This document shows, one piece after another, positions 17,162 to 26,403 of a DNA stretch of 64,000 bases. Below the pieces are notes generated by a model, which had not been told where the DNA came from, searched no databases, and saw only the letters and a list, made by a program, of their open reading frames with translations. The position numbers and the translations under genes are program-made. The stretch is from contig CAVSJO010000006.1 in the NCBI GenBank assembly GCA_963728445.1, forward strand, positions 1,860,001 to 1,924,000. The letters run 5' to 3'. The stretch comes from CAVSJO01 sp963728445 (GTDB lineage: Bacteria; Gemmatimonadota; Gemmatimonadetes; Longimicrobiales; RSA9). Position 1 is the first letter of the stretch. Every line of letters starts with the position of its first letter.

Positions 17162-17755
17162 ATGGCGATCACGGCGGCGCAGGTGAAGGAGCTGCGGGAC
17201 CGGACGGGGGCCGGGATGCTGGAGTGCAAGAATGCGCTCGAGGAGTCCGGCGGCGAAGTGGAGGCCGCGATCGATTGGCTTCGGGCGCGCGGCGCATCGA
17301 AGGCGGCGAAGCGATCGGGCAAGGAGGCCAGCGAGGGCGCCATCGGCAGCTACGTGCACATGAACGGCACGATCGGCGTTCTGGTCGAGGTCAACTGCGA
17401 GACGGACTTCGTCGCGAGGACGGACGACTTCCAGGGGCTCGTGCGGGACCTGGCCATGCACGTGGCGGCGTCGGCGCCGCTGGCGGTCTCGTCCGCTGAC
17501 CTGCCGCAGGACGTGGTGGAGCGGGAGCGCCAGGTGTACGCGGAGCAGGTGAAGAACGAGGGCAAGCCCGAACAGATCCGCGACAAGATCGTCGAGGGCA
17601 AACTGCAGCGGTTCTACCGGGACAACTCGCTGCTGGACCAGCCGTTCGTGAAGGACCCGGACAAGACGGTCGGCCAGCTCATCACCGAGGTCTCGGCGAA
17701 GACGGGCGAGAAGATCGAGGTCCGTCGGTTCGTCCGCTACGCCCTGGGCGACTAG
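17162..17755 (+). CDS. tsf: elongation factor Ts
   Basis: 197-aa nucleotide exchange factor for EF-Tu. The N-terminal UBA-like domain ([19 protein letters not shown]) and the core motif [12 protein letters not shown] are clear. It is the short form, with one dimerisation half, common outside the Proteobacteria. AGAGGAGA precedes the ATG. It lies in the classic order rpsB-tsf-pyrH-frr. Confidence 0.97.
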   Translation: MAITAAQVKELRDRTGAGMLECKNALEESGGEVEAAIDWLRARGASKAAKRSGKEASEGAIGSYVHMNGTIGVLVEVNCETDFVARTDDFQGLVRDLAMHVAASAPLAVSSADLPQDVVERERQVYAEQVKNEGKPEQIRDKIVEGKLQRFYRDNSLLDQPFVKDPDKTVGQLITEVSAKTGEKIEVRRFVRYALGD

Positions 17756-17787
17756 CGGCGGCGCGAGCCGCCGAAAGGAGGAGCGCA

Positions 17788-18504
17788 GTGGCGGAGGACC
17801 TGAAATACGGCCGCATCCTGCTGAAGTACAGCGGTGAGGCGCTGGCGGGCGAGCAGGGCTTCGGGATCTCTCCGAAGGTCGTGGACCGCGTCACGGACGA
17901 GGTGATGCGGGTCCACGAGCTCGGGGCCGTCCTCGGCGTCGTGATCGGCGGCGGCAACATCGTGCGGGGGACGCAGGCCAGCGAGCAGGGCATGGACCGG
18001 GTCAGCGCCGACTACATGGGCATGCTGGCCACGATCATCAACGCGCTGGCGCTGCAGGACCTGCTCGAGCGCAAGGGCGTGGAGACCCGGGTGATGACGG
18101 CGATCCGCATGGAGGAGCTGGCGGAGCCGTACATCCGGCGGCGGGCGCTACGGCACCTGGAGAAGGGCCGGGTCGTCATCTTCGCGGGTGGCACGGGCAA
18201 CCCGTACTTCTCCACGGACACGGCGGCGGTACTCCGCGCCATCGAGATGAACGCCGACGTGGTGGTCAAGGCGACGAAGGTCGAGGGGGTCTACTCCGCT
18301 GATCCGGCCAAGGACCCCACGGCGGAGTTCATCCCGCAGCTCAGCTTTCAGGAAGTCCTCACCCGCGAGCTGGGGGTGATGGACGCCGCCGCCTTCTCGC
18401 TGTGCAAGGACAACGGTCTGCCGATCATCATCCTGAACGCCGGCCGCGACGGAAGTGTCGTGTCGGCGATCCGGGGCGACCGCGTGGGGACGCTGGTCTG
18501 CTGA
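17788..18504 (+). CDS. pyrH: uridylate kinase
   Basis: 238-aa UMP kinase of the amino-acid-kinase fold, making UDP for nucleotide and peptidoglycan precursor synthesis. Visible motifs are [20 protein letters not shown] and [16 protein letters not shown]. The GTG start has AAGGAGGAG upstream. A small hairpin (17756-17773) sits between the tsf stop and the ribosome site. Confidence 0.97.
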   Translation: MAEDLKYGRILLKYSGEALAGEQGFGISPKVVDRVTDEVMRVHELGAVLGVVIGGGNIVRGTQASEQGMDRVSADYMGMLATIINALALQDLLERKGVETRVMTAIRMEELAEPYIRRRALRHLEKGRVVIFAGGTGNPYFSTDTAAVLRAIEMNADVVVKATKVEGVYSADPAKDPTAEFIPQLSFQEVLTRELGVMDAAAFSLCKDNGLPIIILNAGRDGSVVSAIRGDRVGTLVC

Positions 18505-18559
18505 GGGGCGCCTCCGTATCTTTTCGCGTTCCACAGACGAGCAACGATCGGGAGGAGCG

Positions 18560-19111
18560 ATGCCGACGATTGGCGAGGCGAAGGCGCAGATGGAGCGGGC
18601 GCTCGACGCCATGCGCAGGGAATTCTCGGGGGTGAGGACGGGGAAGGCCACGCCGGGTCTTCTCGATACCGTCCGCGTCGACGCCTACGGGAGCAAGATG
18701 CCGCTGAACCAGGTGGCGACGATCAGCGTGCCCGAGCCGCGGCTCTTCGTGATCCAGCCGTGGGACAAGGGCCTCCTGGGGGCGGTCGAGAAGTCGATCC
18801 AGTCGGCCGACCTCGGCCTCAACCCGTCCAACGACGGCAACGTCGTGCGCGTGCCGGTTCCGCCCATGACGGAGGAGCGCCGCAAGGAGATGGTCCGCCT
18901 GCTCCACAAGATCGCGGAGGAAGGACGCATCGCCATTCGCCACGCCCGGCAGGAGGCCAACAAGGAGATCAAGGCGCGGCAGGGCGAGGGCGAGATCGGA
19001 GAGGATGAGGGACACCGCGAGACTGCCCAGGTGCAGGAGCTCACCGACGAGTACATCGGCAGGATCGACGACCTCCTGAAGTCCAAGGAGGAGGAGGTCA
19101 TGGAGGTCTAG
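18560..19111 (+). CDS. frr: ribosome recycling factor
   Basis: 183-aa RRF, which splits post-termination ribosomes with EF-G. Family motifs FSGVRTGKATPGLLD and LNPSNDGNVVRVPVPP are intact. GGAGGAGC precedes the ATG. In many bacteria uppS follows; here cdsA comes next, 21 bases on. Confidence 0.97.
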   Translation: MPTIGEAKAQMERALDAMRREFSGVRTGKATPGLLDTVRVDAYGSKMPLNQVATISVPEPRLFVIQPWDKGLLGAVEKSIQSADLGLNPSNDGNVVRVPVPPMTEERRKEMVRLLHKIAEEGRIAIRHARQEANKEIKARQGEGEIGEDEGHRETAQVQELTDEYIGRIDDLLKSKEEEVMEV

Positions 19112-19132
19112 TCGGACCTCCGTGTCTCCGGC

Positions 19133-20035
19133 ATGCCGGCATCGGATCTGGGCAAGCGCGTCGCCGTAGCGGCCGTCGGCATTCCCGCCGCCGTGGCGGT
19201 CCTGTACGCCGGCGGCTTCTGGCTCGGCGCCGTGCTGGCCGTCGTTGCCGCACTGGGCGCCCTCGAGTTCTTCCGCCTGGCGGGGCTCGGAGGGGGGCGG
19301 CCGTTCCCGCTGGCAGGTGCCGGCGCCGCGGCGCTCATGGCCCTCGCCGGTGCGGTGCGGACGTCGCCCGGCTCCGCAGCTCCGCTCCTCTGGGCGCTGT
19401 CGCTCTCCCTCTTCCTGTTCTGCGCCGCGGCCTCCGTCTGGACCCGCGGCGCGACGTCGGGGCCGCTCGTCGCGGCCGCGAGTACACTTGCCGGCGCCGT
19501 CTACACCGGCGGCACCCTCACGTACGCCATCTTCCTCCGCTACCTCGGCGAAGCGTCCGGACCGCAGACCGCCGCGTCGCCCGCGCTCGTGGGAACGGCG
19601 CTCGTCGCCTACCCCATCGCGGTCACGTGGCTGAACGATACGTACGCCTACTTCGGGGGCCGTCGCTGGGGACGGCGAAAGCTGATCCCGTCCGTGAGTC
19701 CCGGGAAGACGGTGGCCGGCTCCGTTGCGGGCCTCGTCGGCTCCGTGGTGACCGGCGCACTGCTGGGCGAGCTCGTCTTCGTGCGCTGGCTCGGCGTGCC
19801 CGTGGGCCCGGTCATGGGCGGACTCGGCGGCGCCGTGCTCTCCGTGGCGGCGCAGGTGGGCGACCTGGCAGAGTCGCTTCTGAAGCGGGAGGCCGGCGTG
19901 AAGGACTCCGGTTCGCTCCTGCCCGGACACGGAGGAGTGCTGGACCGCTTCGACGCCCTCTACTTCACGCTCCCCGTCGGGTACTGGTTCCTGTGGACGG
20001 TGCTGGAGCGGGGGCTCGGCGTGGTCGGCCCGTGA
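19133..20035 (+). CDS. cdsA: phosphatidate cytidylyltransferase
   Basis: 300-aa integral membrane enzyme making CDP-diacylglycerol, the branch point of phospholipid synthesis. Several hydrophobic helices are followed by the CDS signature near the C-terminus (SLLPGHGGVLDRFDAL), with SVSPGKTVAGSVAG before it. Its stop overlaps the GTG of dxr. Confidence 0.94.
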   Translation: MPASDLGKRVAVAAVGIPAAVAVLYAGGFWLGAVLAVVAALGALEFFRLAGLGGGRPFPLAGAGAAALMALAGAVRTSPGSAAPLLWALSLSLFLFCAAASVWTRGATSGPLVAAASTLAGAVYTGGTLTYAIFLRYLGEASGPQTAASPALVGTALVAYPIAVTWLNDTYAYFGGRRWGRRKLIPSVSPGKTVAGSVAGLVGSVVTGALLGELVFVRWLGVPVGPVMGGLGGAVLSVAAQVGDLAESLLKREAGVKDSGSLLPGHGGVLDRFDALYFTLPVGYWFLWTVLERGLGVVGP

Positions 20036-21222
20036 CGGAATCGAGGGAATCGAAGCTTCGGCAGGTGGCCGTGCTCGGGTCCACAGGGTCGATCGGCCGG
20101 AGCGCCCTGCGCGTTCTCGAGCGGCACGCCGCCAGGTTCGGCGTCCTCGCCCTGACGGCCAACCGACGTGCGGACGAGCTGCGAGCGCAGGTGTCCCGTC
20201 ACCACCCGCGCCTGGCCGTTCTGGCGAGTGGCAGCGGAGAAGCGGCGAGAGCGAGCGAGGGCTCGGACGGGGGGGCGCACGGCGGGACGGTGTGGCGGTC
20301 GGGTCGCGAAGCGCTCATCGAGGCCGCCACCCTCCCGGACGCGGACGTCGTGCTGAACGCCGTCGTCGGTGCGGCGGGGCTCGAGGCCTCCATCGCCGCG
20401 CTGCGGGCCGGCAAGCGCCTCGCTTTGGCAAACAAGGAGTCGCTCGTGGTGGGCGGGCCGCTCGTGCTGGCGGCGCGGGACGAAGGCGGCGGCGAGCTCG
20501 TGCCCGTGGACAGCGAGCACAGCGCGATCCTCCAGTGCCTGGCCGGGTGCCCGGCCAGCGAGGTGCGGCGGCTGGTGCTGACGGCCTCGGGCGGGCCGTT
20601 CCGGGAGCGTGACCGGGAGAGTCTCGTCGACGTGCGTCCGAGGGACGCGCTGCGCCATCCGACCTGGTCGATGGGGGCGAAGGTCACGGTCGACTCCGCG
20701 ACGCTCGTGAACAAGGCCCTCGAGGTCATCGAGGCTCACTACCTTTTCGGTGTACCGTACGACCGGATCGACACGGTGATCCACCCGCAGTCGATCATCC
20801 ACTCCATGGTCGAGTTCCGGGACGGCTCCGTCCTTGCGCAGATGGGCCACCCGACGATGGAGCTGCCGATCCTGTATGCGCTGAGCTATCCCGAGCGGGT
20901 GGACGATCGTCCCCCGGGGTTCGACCCTGTGAGTGCGGGCCCGCTCACCTTCGAGGCCGTCGATCCGGATCGCTTTCCGGCGTTCGGGCTCGGCGTGCAG
21001 GCGGGGTGCGAGGGCGGTACGGCCCCCGCGGTCTTCAACGCGTCGAACGAAGTGGCGGTCGCCGCCTTCCTCGACGGGGCGCTTCCGTTCCTCGGGATCG
21101 CCGACGTCATTTCGAGGGTACTGGGCAGTCACCGCACCGCCCCGGTCACGGATCTGGAGGCGGTGCTCGAAGCGGACCGGTGGGCGCGAGAGCGCGCCCG
21201 CGCCATCATTGCGGGGACATGA
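20032..21222 (+). CDS. dxr: 1-deoxy-D-xylulose 5-phosphate reductoisomerase
   Basis: 396-aa second enzyme of the MEP isoprenoid pathway, using NADPH. It shows GSTGSIGRSAL (nucleotide binding), ANKESLVVGG, PVDSEHSAI (metal ligands) and LTASGGPFR. GTG start overlaps the cdsA stop and its own stop overlaps the rseP ATG, so cdsA-dxr-rseP are translationally chained. Confidence 0.95.
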   Translation: MTESRESKLRQVAVLGSTGSIGRSALRVLERHAARFGVLALTANRRADELRAQVSRHHPRLAVLASGSGEAARASEGSDGGAHGGTVWRSGREALIEAATLPDADVVLNAVVGAAGLEASIAALRAGKRLALANKESLVVGGPLVLAARDEGGGELVPVDSEHSAILQCLAGCPASEVRRLVLTASGGPFRERDRESLVDVRPRDALRHPTWSMGAKVTVDSATLVNKALEVIEAHYLFGVPYDRIDTVIHPQSIIHSMVEFRDGSVLAQMGHPTMELPILYALSYPERVDDRPPGFDPVSAGPLTFEAVDPDRFPAFGLGVQAGCEGGTAPAVFNASNEVAVAAFLDGALPFLGIADVISRVLGSHRTAPVTDLEAVLEADRWARERARAIIAGT

Positions 21223-22631
21223 TCACCACGATTCTTGCCACGGCCGTCGTGCTCGGCGTGCTGATCCTCGTCCACGAGCTCGGGCACTTCTGGATGGCGA
21301 AGCTCGCGGACATCGAAGTGCCGCGCTTCTCCATCGGTCTCGGCCCGAAGCTCGTTGGATTCCGGAAGGGCGAGACCGAGTACGTCATTTCCTGGATTCC
21401 ACTCGGCGGCTACGTCAAGATGGCCGGGATGGAGGAGATGGAGGGGATCGAGGGCGGGTCCGACGAGGAGGCCGGTACGGGGGGTGCCGACGCACGGTAC
21501 GCCGATGCCGCCCCGACCGGGGAGACGGCGTCGGACCCGCGGGAGCGCGGCCCTCGTGACTTCGAATCGAAGTCGGTGGGCGCCCGCACGCTCGTGATCT
21601 CGGCCGGCGTCATCATGAACATCGTGCTGGCCTTCGTCATCTACTCCGTCTCTGCGCTGGTGTGGGGAGTGGCACAGAGCCCGCCGGCCGTGATCTCCGA
21701 AGTCCGCACCGCCGAGCTGCCCGCCGGGACCGAGGCGCTGGGCGGCATCCCTGCCGACGCGAAGGTCGTTTCCGTGGGTGGCGAGAAGGTCCGGGACTTT
21801 CAGGACCTTCAGACCCGCCTGGCCGCGGCGCCGGCCGGGCCGGTCGAGATCCGCTTCGAGAACGCGTCGCCGGTGAGCGTCACGCTGCCCGGCGAGGAGA
21901 AGAATCGCAGCGCGCTGCTCGGGGCCATCGTCCCGCGGATCGACCTGCAGCCGGTGATCGGTGCCCTCGTGGCCGACATGCCGGCCGCGAAGGCGGGCCT
22001 CGAGCCTGGCGACCGCATCATTTCGGTGGCCGGCGAGGCCGTCGACAGCTGGCAGCAGCTGGTCGACGCCGTGCAGAAGCACCCCGGAGACGAGATCCCC
22101 GTCGTGATCCGCCGCAACGGCGGCGAGCAGACGGTTCGGCTGACGCCGGTCGCCCGGCCCGCGGACGCCTCGTCTGGCGCGCCGATGGTGGGACAGATCG
22201 GCGTGCAGGGGCAGATCCCCATCGAACGGCCCGGCCCCGTCGGAGCGATCGCGTCCGGCGCCAGGCAGACGTGGTACTGGACCCGTTTCACGGTCGACTT
22301 TCTGGTCCAGCTCGTCACGGGCCACGCGTCCCCCCGCAACCTCGGCGGCCCCATCCTCATCGGGAAGCTCAGCGGGGAGATGGCCCGGGCGGGGCTCCAG
22401 TCCTTCCTCGGCTTCATGGCGCTGCTGTCCATCAACCTGGCGGTGTTCAACCTGCTGCCGATCCCGGTCCTGGACGGAGGACATCTGGTGTTCCTGGGGA
22501 TCGAGGCGGTACGCGGTAAGGCGCTCTCCCTCGAGCAGCGGGGGCGCCTGGTCCAGGTGGGGATGGTCTTCCTGGTGGCCCTGATGGTCTGGGTCGTGGC
22601 GAACGACGTGCTGCGGCTGTTCGGGATCTGA
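21219..22631 (+). CDS. rseP: RseP-type site-2 intramembrane zinc protease
   Basis: 470-aa membrane protease that cuts anti-sigma factors or signal-peptide remnants within the membrane. The zinc motif HELGH is at 19-23 and the third ligand region NLLPIPVLDGGH near the C-terminus. Two PDZ domains lie between (about 165-225 and 250-325). A 60-residue acidic insert follows the GYVKMAGM motif. Its place at the end of pyrH-frr-cdsA-dxr matches diderm bacteria; bamA does not follow here. Confidence 0.94.
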   Translation: MITTILATAVVLGVLILVHELGHFWMAKLADIEVPRFSIGLGPKLVGFRKGETEYVISWIPLGGYVKMAGMEEMEGIEGGSDEEAGTGGADARYADAAPTGETASDPRERGPRDFESKSVGARTLVISAGVIMNIVLAFVIYSVSALVWGVAQSPPAVISEVRTAELPAGTEALGGIPADAKVVSVGGEKVRDFQDLQTRLAAAPAGPVEIRFENASPVSVTLPGEEKNRSALLGAIVPRIDLQPVIGALVADMPAAKAGLEPGDRIISVAGEAVDSWQQLVDAVQKHPGDEIPVVIRRNGGEQTVRLTPVARPADASSGAPMVGQIGVQGQIPIERPGPVGAIASGARQTWYWTRFTVDFLVQLVTGHASPRNLGGPILIGKLSGEMARAGLQSFLGFMALLSINLAVFNLLPIPVLDGGHLVFLGIEAVRGKALSLEQRGRLVQVGMVFLVALMVWVVANDVLRLFGI

Positions 22632-22702
22632 TCCTCAGGAGGCGCCCGCAGAGGTCGTCCGCAGGGCGAGCGGTCCGGCGGGACGGATGAGGCGGCGGGG
22701 TG

Positions 22703-23524
22703 CTACAGCAGCGGGAGCTGCTCGGGCGCGCTCCGCCGCCTCAGCGCGTCCAGATCGTAGGGCGGTAGAGGCTCGTCGGGTCCGGCGACGTCGAGCGGTC
22801 CGTCATAGCCGGCGTCGCGCAGAGCGGCGGCGACGGTGTCCCGAGCGAGGCCGCCGTCGTTGCAGTGCTCGCTGAGGTGGGCCAGAACCACACCTCCGAG
22901 ACGCGGGTGGCACAGCTCCCGGGCGAGAACGGCCGAGGCCTCGTTCGAGAGATGGCCATGGCTGGAGGCGATGCGCTGCTTGACGGACCACGGATAGGGT
23001 CCACTCCACAGCATGCCCTCGTCGTGATTCGCTTCGAGGACGAGGAGATCGCACCCCCCGAGGGCGTGACGGACTGCGGCCGTGGGCCGCCCGAGGTCCG
23101 TCGCGACACCAAGCTTGAGGCCGGTCGCGACCTCCGAGACCGTCACCGCCACCGGGTCGGTGGCGTCGTGGACCGTCAGGAACGGCTGGATCTCGAGGGC
23201 GCCGACGCGAAACGCGCGGCTGCCCGAGTACAGGCGCACGCGCTCCTCGCCCCGGAGCAGGTCGCGACAGGCGTGCCGCGTCCGCTCCGTGAGGTGGAGC
23301 TCGAGTCCGAAGCGGCGGGCGAGGACCCCCATCCCGCGGGTGTGGTCGCTGTGCTCGTGGGTAATGACGACGCCGGTGATGGTCGCCGGATCGACGCCCA
23401 CGCTCCGCAGCCGGCGCTCCACGTCGCGGCCGCTGAAGCCGGCGTCGACGAGGATGCGGACGTCGCCCGACTCGACCAGCGTCGCGTTGCCCCTGCTGCC
23501 GCTTCCGAGTACGGTGACCCTCAC
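22703..23524 (-). CDS. WalJ/YycJ-like metallo-beta-lactamase-fold hydrolase
   Basis: 273-aa MBL-fold protein with the metal motif THEHSDHTRG, an opening VTVLGSGSRGNATLV and a late HLSEHCND histidine motif. This is the YycJ/WalJ type, linked in Gram-positives to coordination of cell division and DNA replication; a nuclease-like activity is suspected. The GTG at 23524 overlaps the stop of the preceding GlmU-like gene, so coupling is likely. Last gene of a four-gene minus-strand operon. Confidence 0.86.
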   Translation of the reverse strand: MRVTVLGSGSRGNATLVESGDVRILVDAGFSGRDVERRLRSVGVDPATITGVVITHEHSDHTRGMGVLARRFGLELHLTERTRHACRDLLRGEERVRLYSGSRAFRVGALEIQPFLTVHDATDPVAVTVSEVATGLKLGVATDLGRPTAAVRHALGGCDLLVLEANHDEGMLWSGPYPWSVKQRIASSHGHLSNEASAVLARELCHPRLGGVVLAHLSEHCNDGGLARDTVAAALRDAGYDGPLDVAGPDEPLPPYDLDALRRRSAPEQLPLL

Positions 23525-24756
23525 TTCGCGCTCGCCTTCTTCGCCGCCGGGCGGCCCCGGCTCCACGCGCGGCGCAGCATCGCCTCGGACGATTCGGTCA
23601 GCTCGATCCCGCGGCGCCCCTGCACGACCCGCGCGGTCTCCACGAAGCGCTCCACATCGTACGGCTCGCCTTCGAGTCCCCAGGAGAACGGAGGCACGTA
23701 TTTCGGGGGCATGCCGCCGAAGACGTTGCTGCCCGTCTCGATGACGGTCCCCGTATTGATCATCGTGCCGATGGCCGTCTTCACGTGGTCACCGAGCAGG
23801 CAGCCCAGCTTCACGAGCCCGGTGTCGGCCATGCCGGCGGGCGTCCACATCCGTACGGGACCGTAGTTGTTCTTCAGGTCGCTGTTCGTGGTCATGGCGC
23901 CGACGTTCACCCACGCGCCGAGGTAGGCGTGGCCCAGGTAGCCGCCGTGCGCCTTGTTGGACCATCCGAGCACGACGCTCTCCTCGATATCCCCGTGGAC
24001 CTTCGACACCGGTCCGATGGAGACAGCCTCGTAGGAGCCGCCGAGCAGCGTCGAGTCGGCGGCCACCGCCGTGGGACCGACGATGCGGCTGTGCGGCTCG
24101 ACCCGTACGCGGTCGCCCAGGTGGATGGGGCCGCTCGTGGCGTCGAGCACGACGCCCGGGGTGATCTCCACGCCGGGACCGACGGCTACGGCGCCGTCGC
24201 CGACGACGTGGACGCCCTCCGGCGGCGCGGCGAGGCGGCGACCCCCGAGGCGGGGCACGTCCCGTCCCACCTGATCGGGCGTGCCGGCGACGAGGTCCCA
24301 TACGCCCTCGAGGATTCGGCCGGCGAGGGGCAGGGACGGCCCCGCTCCGGCGGGAGCGGCGGCGGCCGGGGCCGCGAAGTCGCCGGGCTCCGGCAGCGGT
24401 GCGCCCGCAGACAGCAGCCATCCGCACGGCTCACCCTCGACGGTCACGGTTCCGGGCTCCTCCCAGCGGAAGGAGCCCTCCCACTCCGGGACCACCCGGG
24501 AGCTGAGGAAGAGGAGGTCCCGGTAGCGGGGAAGGTCCTCCAGGGACACGACCCGGGGTGCGTTGGCCTCGGCGTAGCCGGAGAGGGCGGGATCGACGAG
24601 ATACCCCGCGCAGTCGAGGCCGAGAACCCGCTCCATGCGCTCCCGCAGCAGGAGTGCGCCGAAGCGAAGCTCCCCGGCGGGACGGGTCAGGGTGAAGGGG
24701 CGCCAGGCGGCGGCCCGAGCGTCGTCGAAGATGACGAGGAGCGGCGAGGGACTCAC
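23521..24756 (-). CDS. alternative GlmU-type sugar nucleotidyltransferase / acyltransferase
   Basis: 411-aa protein. The N-terminal part (about 1-170, opening LLVIFDDARAAAWRPFTLTR) matches the alternative GlmU group of Bacteroidetes and relatives. The rest is a left-handed beta-helix of hexapeptide repeats (about 190-370), ending GGMPPKYVPPFSWG. Such proteins are thought to make UDP-GlcNAc for cell-wall precursors. A GTG start overlaps the manC stop. The classical GlmU nucleotide loop is absent, so the exact sugar is inferred. Confidence 0.8.
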   Translation of the reverse strand: MSPSPLLVIFDDARAAAWRPFTLTRPAGELRFGALLLRERMERVLGLDCAGYLVDPALSGYAEANAPRVVSLEDLPRYRDLLFLSSRVVPEWEGSFRWEEPGTVTVEGEPCGWLLSAGAPLPEPGDFAAPAAAAPAGAGPSLPLAGRILEGVWDLVAGTPDQVGRDVPRLGGRRLAAPPEGVHVVGDGAVAVGPGVEITPGVVLDATSGPIHLGDRVRVEPHSRIVGPTAVAADSTLLGGSYEAVSIGPVSKVHGDIEESVVLGWSNKAHGGYLGHAYLGAWVNVGAMTTNSDLKNNYGPVRMWTPAGMADTGLVKLGCLLGDHVKTAIGTMINTGTVIETGSNVFGGMPPKYVPPFSWGLEGEPYDVERFVETARVVQGRRGIELTESSEAMLRRAWSRGRPAAKKASAK

Positions 24757-25820
24757 GCGCCGCCCTCCCGGAGCTCGGGCGGGAGCTGCCGCAGCAGGTC
24801 CTTGAGGTCCGCGGCACGGGAGCGCGGCAGAACGAGGGTGACGTGCCCCGTGCGCACGACGACCAGGTCGCTGGCCCCGAAGACGACGACGTCGCCCTCG
24901 TCGGACCACGCGATGCACCGCTCCGAGTCGAAGAGGTGGGCGCTGCCGACCCTCACGTTGCCGCTGGCATCGGTCTCGCGCGTGCGCCCGACGGCGTCCC
25001 ATGTCCCGACGTCGTCCCATTCGAACGTCGCCCGTACGACGCCGACGCGATCGCTTCGCTCCAGTACTGCCTCGTCCACGGAGATGCTCGGCACCGTCCG
25101 GAAGAATTCGGCGTCCCGCCCTTCCTCGAGGAGCGGCAGCCGGTCGCCGATCTCTGGCGCGTGCCGCCGGACTTCGTCCAGGAACGTCGAGACGCTCCAC
25201 ATGAAGATTCCCGAATTCCAGATGTATCCGCCCCGCAGCAGGTACTTCCGCGCCGTGTCCAGGTCGGGCTTCTCGACGAACTCCTTCACCGTGTAGGCCT
25301 CGGCATCGCCCTCGATGGCGTCGCCGATGCGGATGTATCCGTAGCCCGTCTCGGGCCGGGCCGGCTCGATCCCGATGGTGAACAGGCGACGCTCGCGGGC
25401 GGCGAGGCGGGCGGCCTCCGCGACGAGAGCGCGAAACTCGGCCTCGGGCCGGATGACGTGGTCGGAGTGGAGTGAGACCATGACCGCGTCGGGATCGATC
25501 CGGGCGATGCGCCACGCCGCCCACACCAGCACGGGCGCCGTGCCCCGGGCCGCGGGTTCGATCCAGAGGCTGTCCTCGGGGATCTCCGGGCAGGCGTCGC
25601 GGATCGGACCGGCCAGGTGCCGACCGGCGAGAACCCGGAGACGGTCCGTGGGCACGAGGGGCAGGATCCGCTCCACGGTGTCGACGATCAGGGGGCGATC
25701 GCCCGACAGCGGCAGGATCTGCTTCGGCCTCGCCGGTGTAGAGACCGGCCAGAAGCGGGATCCGACGCCGCCGGCGAGCACGACGGCCCAGAGGGCCGGA
25801 TCAGGAGGCGAAGAGCTCAT
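24753..25820 (-). CDS. manC: mannose-1-phosphate guanylyltransferase
   Basis: 355-aa nucleotidyltransferase making GDP-mannose. The signature LAGGVGSRFWPVSTPARPKQ is at the N-terminus, followed by HSDHVI, a FVEKPD motif and YIWNSGIFMW. It is the short type without a phosphomannose isomerase domain. Its start lies 20 bases inside the preceding response-regulator gene, so it is likely translated by coupling. Confidence 0.92.
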   Translation of the reverse strand: MSSSPPDPALWAVVLAGGVGSRFWPVSTPARPKQILPLSGDRPLIVDTVERILPLVPTDRLRVLAGRHLAGPIRDACPEIPEDSLWIEPAARGTAPVLVWAAWRIARIDPDAVMVSLHSDHVIRPEAEFRALVAEAARLAARERRLFTIGIEPARPETGYGYIRIGDAIEGDAEAYTVKEFVEKPDLDTARKYLLRGGYIWNSGIFMWSVSTFLDEVRRHAPEIGDRLPLLEEGRDAEFFRTVPSISVDEAVLERSDRVGVVRATFEWDDVGTWDAVGRTRETDASGNVRVGSAHLFDSERCIAWSDEGDVVVFGASDLVVVRTGHVTLVLPRSRAADLKDLLRQLPPELREGGA

Positions 25821-26190
25821 CGATGCGCGCCATCAGCTTCTTGGGGCTGAACGGCTTCGTGAGGAAGTCGGTGGCACCGAGTTCGGCAGCGCGCTCGCGG
25901 TCCGCGTCCTGGCCCTTGGCCGTCAGCATGATGACCGGCGTGTCCCGTCGGTGCGGCAGCTCGCGGAGCTCGGCGAGGACGTCGAGCCCGCTCACCCGCG
26001 GCATCATGATGTCGAGCAGCACCACGTCGATGGCCGCGTCGGTGCGCAGACGCTCCAGGGCCGTGCGCCCGTCGGGCGCAAGCTCGACGCTGTACGGGCC
26101 GCCCTCGAGCTTGAGCTGGATGATGCGCGCGATGTAGGGCTCGTCGTCGACGACGAGCACGTGGCGCGGGCTGCGGTCTCCGGAAGGCAT
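25801..26190 (-). CDS. stand-alone receiver-domain response regulator
   Basis: 129-aa CheY-like protein with no output domain. Acidic pair DDE, phosphate-accepting Asp in LLDIMMP and Lys in TKPFSPKK are all present. First gene of the operon with manC, the GlmU-like gene and the WalJ-like gene; it overlaps manC by 20 bases. It may link envelope sugar synthesis to a kinase signal, but the partner kinase is unknown. Confidence 0.92.
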   Translation of the reverse strand: MPSGDRSPRHVLVVDDEPYIARIIQLKLEGGPYSVELAPDGRTALERLRTDAAIDVVLLDIMMPRVSGLDVLAELRELPHRRDTPVIMLTAKGQDADRERAAELGATDFLTKPFSPKKLMARIDELFAS

Positions 26191-26253
26191 GGCCGCGGGG
26201 CTGTATGTCGGAGTTCGTCCAGGGTCGCAACCGGCTCGTGCAGGCAGGATCCC

Positions 26254-26270
26254 GGGCCGTGAAACGGCCC
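26254..26270 (-). other. hairpin at the predicted 5' end of the response-regulator transcript
   Basis: A 7-bp stem (GGGCCGT/ACGGCCC) with a 3-nt loop overlaps the predicted transcript start near 26268. It could protect the 5' end of the mRNA. Confidence 0.5.
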
Positions 26271-26274
26271 GCCC

Positions 26275-26303
26275 ATGGTAGACGCGGCGGAGCGCAAAGT
26301 CAA
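26275..26303 (-). promoter_or_regulatory. promoter of the response regulator-manC operon
   Basis: On the minus strand TTGACT, 17 bp, TACCAT. It stands back to back with the promoter of the lipoprotein-serS transcript. Confidence 0.6.
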
Positions 26304-26325
26304 GCTGTGGGGCGCATTTGCCGGC

Positions 26326-26354
26326 TTGACACGTGTTCCGGTGCGGTCTAATCT
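26326..26354 (+). promoter_or_regulatory. promoter of the lipoprotein-serS transcript
   Basis: Perfect TTGACA at 26326-26331. The -10 is TAATCT with a 17-bp spacer or TCTAAT (26347-26352) with a 15-bp spacer. Confidence 0.6.
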
Positions 26355-26403
26355 ACGCCGCCTCCGCCCGGGCGGAGCATCACCTCGAGAATGCGGAGAA
26401 TTC

